A stretch of 46,662 bases of DNA. Source: Deltaproteobacteria bacterium (lineage in GTDB: Bacteria > Bdellovibrionota > JACOXK01 > 2-02-FULL-40-11). The stretch lies in contig JACQJD010000085.1 of NCBI GenBank assembly GCA_016198185.1, positions 1 through 46,662 of the forward strand, in the 5' to 3' direction. Position 1 is the stretch's first letter. Each line of letters opens with the position of its first letter. The notes under the pieces are model-generated. The model was not told the origin of the DNA. It searched no databases and worked only from the letters and a program-made list of their open reading frames with translations. Positions 42,266-46,662 of the stretch are shown piece by piece. Position numbers and translations under genes: made by a program.

Positions 42266-43447
42266 GTGAAGTCCGATTTAGTTTTTAAGAGAGTATTAAA
42301 CATTCATTTACCCTTGAGACAATCTGCTTTTTTATGGGGTGCGCGTCAAACAGGAAAGTCAACCTATCTGAAGTCTCAATTTCCAAAAAGTCTTTATTTT
42401 GATCTTTTGGAGTCAGACGTTTTTCTGCTTTTTACAAAAGAACCCTTTCGATTTCGCGAAGAAATTTTGTTTAAAAAATCAATGGCCTTGCAACACCCTA
42501 TTATCGTTGATGAAGTTCAAAAAGTACCCTTGTTGTTAGATGAAATACATACCCTCATTGAAAATCAAAACCTTCGCTTCATTTTGTGTGGCTCTAGCGC
42601 CAGAAAATTAAAGAGAGGTCATGCTAACCTATTGGGAGGAAGAGCTTGGAGATATGAGATGTTTCCTTTAGTTTTTCCCGAAATTCCTCAGTTCGATCTT
42701 TTGAAAGCGATGAATAGGGGGCTTTTGCCATCCATCTATCCTAATGATTCATATCAAAAATCTCTCAAGGCTTATGTCGCAGATTATTTAACTCAAGAGA
42801 TTAAAGCAGAAGGCTTAAGTCGAAACTTGCGTGCTTTCTCAAAATTTTTAGATTCTATTGCTTACAGTAATGGAGAGTTGGTTGTTTATAATAATATTGC
42901 CAGTGATTGTGGTGTGGACGCAAAAACTGTAAAAGAATATTATGAAATTTTGGTCGATACACACCTGGGATATTTTTTAAACCCACTGGTTAAAAAGCAA
43001 GGAAGAAAAACCATTTCTGCTACACCCAAGTTTTATGTATTTGATATGGGGATCGCTAATTATTTAGCAAAAACTCAAATCTTAGAATTAAGAGGGGCAC
43101 AAGCTGGAAAATCATTTGAACATTTTATTTATACACAATTAATGGCCTACCGATCTTATCAAGAAGAAGATTTTGACCTTCATTTTTGGAGGACAAAAAC
43201 AGACCTTGAGGTTGATTTTATCATCAACAAAGATGAACTATATATCGAGAGTAAAATAACGGATCATATCAAGCAAAATGATCTGAGAGGACTTCTGGCC
43301 CTTATGGATGAAAAAAAACCAAGCAGGGCAATTATTGTTTGCAATGAAAAGAAACCAAGATCAGTAGAAACCAAAACAGGCAGTAGAATAGAAATTCTAC
43401 CCTGGATTCTATTTATGGAAGAACTATGGTCCGGAGAACTTATCTAA
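42266..43447 (+). CDS. AAA_14/DUF4143 ATPase
   Basis: 393 residues starting at GTG 42266. The N-terminal FKRVLNIHLPLRQSAFLWGARQTGKSTYLKSQFP has the Walker A motif, and HPIIVDEVQKVPLLLDEIH carries Walker B (residues 78-96). Sensor-like FILCGSSARKLKRGHANLLGGRAW follows, which is typical of the family. Residues about 175-390 form a DUF4143 domain (DIMAKTV-like CGVDAKTVKEYYEILVDTHLGYFL, then WRTKTDLEVDFIINKDELYIESKIT, a PD-(D/E)XK-like nuclease core). These proteins occur as isolated, patchily distributed genes of unknown function. The adjacent MITE and lack of neighbours suggest mobility. GGAG overlaps the start and the spacing is poor, so the initiation site is uncertain. Confidence 0.88.
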   Translation: MKSDLVFKRVLNIHLPLRQSAFLWGARQTGKSTYLKSQFPKSLYFDLLESDVFLLFTKEPFRFREEILFKKSMALQHPIIVDEVQKVPLLLDEIHTLIENQNLRFILCGSSARKLKRGHANLLGGRAWRYEMFPLVFPEIPQFDLLKAMNRGLLPSIYPNDSYQKSLKAYVADYLTQEIKAEGLSRNLRAFSKFLDSIAYSNGELVVYNNIASDCGVDAKTVKEYYEILVDTHLGYFLNPLVKKQGRKTISATPKFYVFDMGIANYLAKTQILELRGAQAGKSFEHFIYTQLMAYRSYQEEDFDLHFWRTKTDLEVDFIINKDELYIESKITDHIKQNDLRGLLALMDEKKPSRAIIVCNEKKPRSVETKTGSRIEILPWILFMEELWSGELI

Positions 43448-43542
43448 GATGCTGATACCATTGATAATTTAGATAAAGAACTCCTCGTAGATTCATCTAT
43501 TCCGATAGCTCCACACCAATACCGCTTGAAATTTTTAATCAC

Positions 43543-43728
43543 CTAGCAGGGTGTTGACAAAGTGCTTTCATGACGAAAAAATCAGATTTGAGCCGAGACA
43601 AGGAGAATGAGGAAAAAGCCCGGAAGCGGGCTCACAGAAGCCCGTTGAGGACTTTTTCTGAAATTCGACGCAGTCGCAGGCCAAAGATGATTTTTGCAGT
43701 TGAAATGACTTTGTCAACACCCTGCTAG
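43543..43728. mobile_element. 186-bp MITE with about 28-bp terminal inverted repeats
   Basis: The ends are CTAGCAGGGTGTTGACAAAG and its complement, a perfect 21-bp inverted repeat continuing with a few mismatches for about 28 bp. The interior has a hairpin, GCCCGGAAGCGGGC / AAGCCCGTT, but no coding capacity. The outermost CTAG may be target-derived. A truncated copy occurs at 34501-34547. It supplies the last residues and the stop of the neighbouring glycerophosphodiesterase gene. Confidence 0.85.
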
Positions 43729-44469
43729 GTCAGCATCGTTCGTTGCAAATCCTGTGAGTTCGTCATAGCGTTCCATCTGTTCAAATTCAGAAGGTAACAC
43801 CGTATAAACAATGTGCCAGACACGATTTGTTTTATCAAAAGCAGAAGGCATTTTTAACAACGTTTTATTAAAAATCACAAGATCGGTCTTTAAGTGAAGG
43901 GCCACATCGGCCATAGACCCATGCGCGGGCAATTCAAAAAAAATAGGCCCCAGACGTATCGATGCATCCAACTGACGAATAGATTGTAAAATCGCCTGAT
44001 CAAAAGAAATAAATACCATTCGGTCTTTGAGTTTAGAATATTTTTTGAGAACATACTCATAAACCACAGGCCCTACTTTTGCATTGTAAGAGGCCGCCGA
44101 TTTACTTTTGTAAGGAGGTCCCCAGGCCTTGATCTCAATGAGAATGCCAATCGAATGATTGGCCACCAAATCTAAAACTTCAGAAAGCACGGGAATTTTT
44201 TCATCTGAAAATTTTTTGCCAAATTTTTGAGGATACCCTGCGGAATAGCTTTTTAACTCTGATAAGGGTTGTTCATCCACATAGCCTGTTCCGGTCGTTG
44301 TTCTTTTTAAATCACGATCATGAATCACAACCGGCACCCCATCTTTCGATAGATAAACATCGCATTCGATAAAATTGGCTTTGGTTTGAAACGCTTTTTG
44401 GAAAGCAATCAAGGTATTTTCTGGATAATGGTTGCTCAACCCTCGATGGGCTACAATCACCTTTTTCAT
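43714..44469 (-). CDS. Glycerophosphodiester phosphodiesterase
   Basis: 251 residues, a GDPD TIM barrel. The catalytic histidine and acids are in IVAHRGLSNHYPENTLIAFQKA and NFIECDVYLSKDGVPVVIHDRDLKRTTTGTG, followed by IPVLSEVLDLV and GILIEIKAWG. It hydrolyses glycerophosphodiesters to glycerol-3-phosphate and an alcohol. There is no signal peptide, so it is cytoplasmic (UgpQ-like). The last four residues (LAGC) and the stop codon lie in the MITE's terminal repeat. The GFATNDADL tail is where family members normally end, so little was probably lost. Confidence 0.92.
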   Translation of the reverse strand: MKKVIVAHRGLSNHYPENTLIAFQKAFQTKANFIECDVYLSKDGVPVVIHDRDLKRTTTGTGYVDEQPLSELKSYSAGYPQKFGKKFSDEKIPVLSEVLDLVANHSIGILIEIKAWGPPYKSKSAASYNAKVGPVVYEYVLKKYSKLKDRMVFISFDQAILQSIRQLDASIRLGPIFFELPAHGSMADVALHLKTDLVIFNKTLLKMPSAFDKTNRVWHIVYTVLPSEFEQMERYDELTGFATNDADLAGC

Positions 44470-44540
44470 AGAAGATCTTTTTATTATTAAATGAAGTTAA
44501 GTGCTATTTCCATGAAAAAGAACGCCAAAGAAATCACGTC

Positions 44541-44720
44541 TTATCGTCCTTTCGGTTTTTCTTTTCTTTTTCGATCTTTCCCAAATTTGCCTCTGGGAAC
44601 TTCGCCATTCAAGGCTTCTTGTTGTTCCGCATCTGCACGAACCGCCTCTAAAAGACTGCGAGGCCGCCCTTCTTGGGCTCTCGAAACGCCGGTCCGTGCA
44701 TCTTCAAATACCGCTTCCAA
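44541..44720 (-). CDS. Possible small ORF or alternative reading frame at the 3' end of the GT9-like/HEAT gene
   Basis: A 59-residue frame from TTG 44720 to TAA 44541, overlapping the 3' end of the gene ending at 44648 in another frame. It has an AAAGAG element six or so bases upstream. The product (LEAVFEDARTGVSRAQEGRP..., then KDRKRKEKPKGR) has normal-looking composition with a basic tail, whereas the main frame ends abruptly in KKGGLAVF. Either this is a coupled small gene or a frameshift split the true C-terminus of the upstream protein. Confidence 0.3.
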   Translation of the reverse strand: MEAVFEDARTGVSRAQEGRPRSLLEAVRADAEQQEALNGEVPRGKFGKDRKRKEKPKGR

Positions 44721-46507
44721 TGCTCTTTGAGTTGTAAGAACATCGCTTCCAGCATCAACACGTCCTCCCGAAGCTTGCGAAACTCACGCTTACCCAAATG
44801 ATCTTGTTGATGTGTCGCTGGCGGAGAAGGTGGAAATTGAGTCTGCTCTAGCCTCCAGCGATATTCATTCCCTTGAGGCGACTGGAGTAATCTTTGATAA
44901 AAGTCTTTCACATCTTGCAATTGAAAACGCCTGGGGGATTCAATCACTTGAATATGGACTTCATGAAAAAGCATTAATCTTTGACCAACATTCAATTCTC
45001 GTTCAACACATTGGAACAGTGCCCAACGAACGTCAGGGTGATCAACCCTGGAAGCAAGTGAGCGCAATGCTTCCAGGCGAATCTCAAAAATCTCATGATG
45101 TAATTGATTCAACAAAACATTGGCAACCTGAGGATCTTCATTCACATACCTCAATATTCGTATCACTCTGAGTTGAGTTTCACGGTCTGGGTGATCCCCC
45201 CAAAGAAGCACTGCTGCGCGCACTTTAGGATCTTCAATGAGACGTGGCAAGGGTGTGGCGGGAACTTGGGTCACATCAAATCTTTGCGATTCCAACCTTC
45301 TAAAGATTTCCCATGCCAAAGTAGCATCACTTGAAAGTCTTTCAAGTGCGCTTAAGGCTTCTTCTGTGGAGGCATACCCTCCATAAACTGGGGATCTCGC
45401 AGGTCGAGGCAAGGGATCCTGCAACAGCAAACCATAGACGCTGCTCCAATCTGATTTATTTTCCCCCATAACAACACGTAAGAGTCCATCGGGGTAACCG
45501 TCAAAAGAAGCTGGCTCAGACATTTCTCCCCTGGACGCAATCAGTGCCGTTTTTTGAGGGATCAAATGGCTCCCGATGTGCGCCAACCCGGAATCTATGG
45601 TTATAAAAAGCTTTGCACGTATCATCAAATAGTGAATACCCCACATGGGATCGTTTGGCTCTAAGATCAACAGCCGGCCAGGATACAAAGCCCGCAAGGC
45701 ACGTATTTTATTTTGTGCCTCAGCCGGCACGCCCCGAGGAACAATCACTGCATTTCTACCTGAAAGTTCTTTGAGTCTTTGTTCCAATAAAAATAAGACT
45801 GCTTTGAAAGAAGACGGCCTTCTCCCATTTAAATTATACAAATCAAAATCAAACTCTGGATCGGTCAAAACTTCAAAGACGGTCTGTCGCCAAATATCAC
45901 ATCGACGCTGGTGAAGTTTCGTTGGCTCAAAAATGCGGGCAACCTGATTGGCATCCAACCCGACACTCGGAAATAAATCCTGGGCCAAGATCAATCCTGC
46001 ACGAGACAAATAATAACTATCTGCAGGACAAACGTTTGGATCCTGCGCTCTTGTTTGAAGAGATTCCAATGTTACCACTCGGATTGAGCATGTTCGTTTA
46101 AGTTTCTTTAAGCGATCCACCATCGCTGGAAATTGGCCATACGCTTCCATGTTTGCATCCAAGAGAAGGCGATCTCCATCCTGGACATCGCCTAAAATAC
46201 GCTCCCAAGTACCCACATCCTCATAACCTTCTCCCCAAGAAATCAATTTCAAATCTAAATTCGAAGGTATCGCGGTGGCCAGTCTCCCCAGAAGATGAAC
46301 TTGAGATGTATTTAAATCCAGTACAGCCGCCGCCACCACGGGGCTCCATAAAGGAAGGCTTCTGGATAATTGATGGTCCGGATGAGACAAAATATAAAGA
46401 CGTGATGGAATCACAGGGGTATTTTCTTGCGCAATGCCTTGGGACAATTTGCCCGTGGCAAGACATAACCATGCAATTACTATCCATATAAAATATTTCA
46501 AAGTCAT
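44648..46507 (-). CDS. Exported GT9-like/HEAT fusion protein
   Basis: About 619 residues from the ATG at 46507, with AGAGGAAG upstream. The frame extends to 46594, but only across the end of a hairpin repeat. A signal peptide or anchor (YFIWIVIAWLCLATGKLSQGIA) precedes a region of about 350 residues that resembles GT9/GT-B glycosyltransferases: LLLDANMEAYGQFPAMVDRL, NAVIVPRGVPAEAQNKIRAL and ITIDSGLAHIGSHLIPQKTALI, the last matching the DSGxxHLA motif. HEAT-like helices follow (DRETQLRVIRILRYV, FEIRLEALRSLASRV), then a coiled-coil-like tail. A GT fold on the far side of the membrane, without nucleotide sugars, would be unusual, so it may be a binding protein. Confidence 0.68.
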   Translation of the reverse strand: MTLKYFIWIVIAWLCLATGKLSQGIAQENTPVIPSRLYILSHPDHQLSRSLPLWSPVVAAAVLDLNTSQVHLLGRLATAIPSNLDLKLISWGEGYEDVGTWERILGDVQDGDRLLLDANMEAYGQFPAMVDRLKKLKRTCSIRVVTLESLQTRAQDPNVCPADSYYLSRAGLILAQDLFPSVGLDANQVARIFEPTKLHQRRCDIWRQTVFEVLTDPEFDFDLYNLNGRRPSSFKAVLFLLEQRLKELSGRNAVIVPRGVPAEAQNKIRALRALYPGRLLILEPNDPMWGIHYLMIRAKLFITIDSGLAHIGSHLIPQKTALIASRGEMSEPASFDGYPDGLLRVVMGENKSDWSSVYGLLLQDPLPRPARSPVYGGYASTEEALSALERLSSDATLAWEIFRRLESQRFDVTQVPATPLPRLIEDPKVRAAVLLWGDHPDRETQLRVIRILRYVNEDPQVANVLLNQLHHEIFEIRLEALRSLASRVDHPDVRWALFQCVERELNVGQRLMLFHEVHIQVIESPRRFQLQDVKDFYQRLLQSPQGNEYRWRLEQTQFPPSPPATHQQDHLGKREFRKLREDVLMLEAMFLQLKEHWKRYLKMHGPAFREPKKGGLAVF

Positions 46508-46540
46508 TTGCTTCCTCTGTAAAGTAACTCCCCAGTCATG

Positions 46541-46623
46541 CCCCACTCTCAGATCCCTTTTACAGGGGTTCCCGATATGGACGCCGCGATCCAACTCCCT
46601 GCAAAAGGGATCTGAGAGAGGGG
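46541..46623. repeat. Long-arm hairpin with a different loop
   Basis: 27-bp arms (left CCCCACTCTCAGATCCC, right GGGATCTGAGAGAGGGG, two mismatches) enclose a 29-bp loop, GTTCCCGATATGGACGCCGC and following bases. The loop is unrelated to the GGCATTG family. It lies 34 bp upstream of the GT9-like/HEAT start. The remaining bases to the window end contain no gene. Confidence 0.75.
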
Positions 46624-46662
46624 ATAAAACTTAGATGAGTCAAAAAAAGAAATGATATTAAT

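Noticed and set aside
42256-42266. TATAAT just before the ATPase gene as its -10 box
   Set aside because: It ends only two bases before the GTG, which the family alignment supports as the start, and the distance to TTGACT is 20 bp.

Overview
The window reads as a chromosomal segment of a Gram-negative, aerobically respiring bacterium of moderate-to-low GC. It carries an outer-membrane beta-barrel cytochrome, an LPS-type GT9 glycosyltransferase, many exported c-type cytochromes, a caa3 oxidase and a haem pathway. RCC1 and HEAT proteins, an ATP/ADP-translocase-family carrier, tandem deoxynucleoside kinases and many dispersed hairpin repeats would suit one of the former 'Deltaproteobacteria' or Bdellovibrionota-like lineages or an uncultured relative. 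The sequence alone does not fix the taxon.

Layout. 1-5,100: CoA-binding protein, GT9 glycosyltransferase, tRNA-Ala preceded by two repeats that duplicate its 5' end, an RCC1 protein, and an HTH/nucleotidyltransferase pair resembling a toxin-antitoxin module. 5,110-11,505: exported HEAT protein, a shortened MoeA-like protein, and a NifJ-type pyruvate:ferredoxin oxidoreductase split into two overlapping genes. 11,560-16,666: an electron-transfer island with two paralogous tetrahaem cytochromes, a TAT-exported 4Fe-4S protein, an NrfD-type membrane protein, a Cyc2-like fused monohaem cytochrome-porin and a small monohaem cytochrome. 16,749-28,778 (minus): a long run holding an aldo/keto reductase, Sco, CoxB, CoxA (A2-type), CoxC, a CoxD fused to a haem-less cytochrome c domain, CtaA, CtaB, DabA and DabB. 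28,831-34,326: nucleotide-transporter-like carrier, secreted trypsin-like protease, secreted Ig-like protein and BioY. 34,348-42,063 (minus): tRNA-Val, two deoxynucleoside kinases, hemY-hemH-hemN-hemE and a galactokinase-like GHMP kinase. 42,266-46,662: an AAA/DUF4143 ATPase, a MITE, a glycerophosphodiesterase and an exported GT9-like/HEAT protein.

How the parts may fit together (inference). Electrons could enter at the outer membrane through the cytochrome-porin, cross the periplasm on mono- and tetrahaem cytochromes, and go either to the caa3 oxidase or through the FeS/NrfD module to quinone. DabAB would supply inorganic carbon, the PFOR could act as a pyruvate synthase, and the haem genes would feed the cytochromes. 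This is consistent with a chemolithotroph or with extracellular electron exchange, but no carbon-fixation enzyme is present to prove autotrophy.

The second notable layer is repeat biology. Several hairpin families keep a conserved loop or core while the complementary arms differ from locus to locus. One such element is inserted in frame in dabB, one is nested inside another with a 7-bp target duplication, and copies abut the tRNA-Ala gene.
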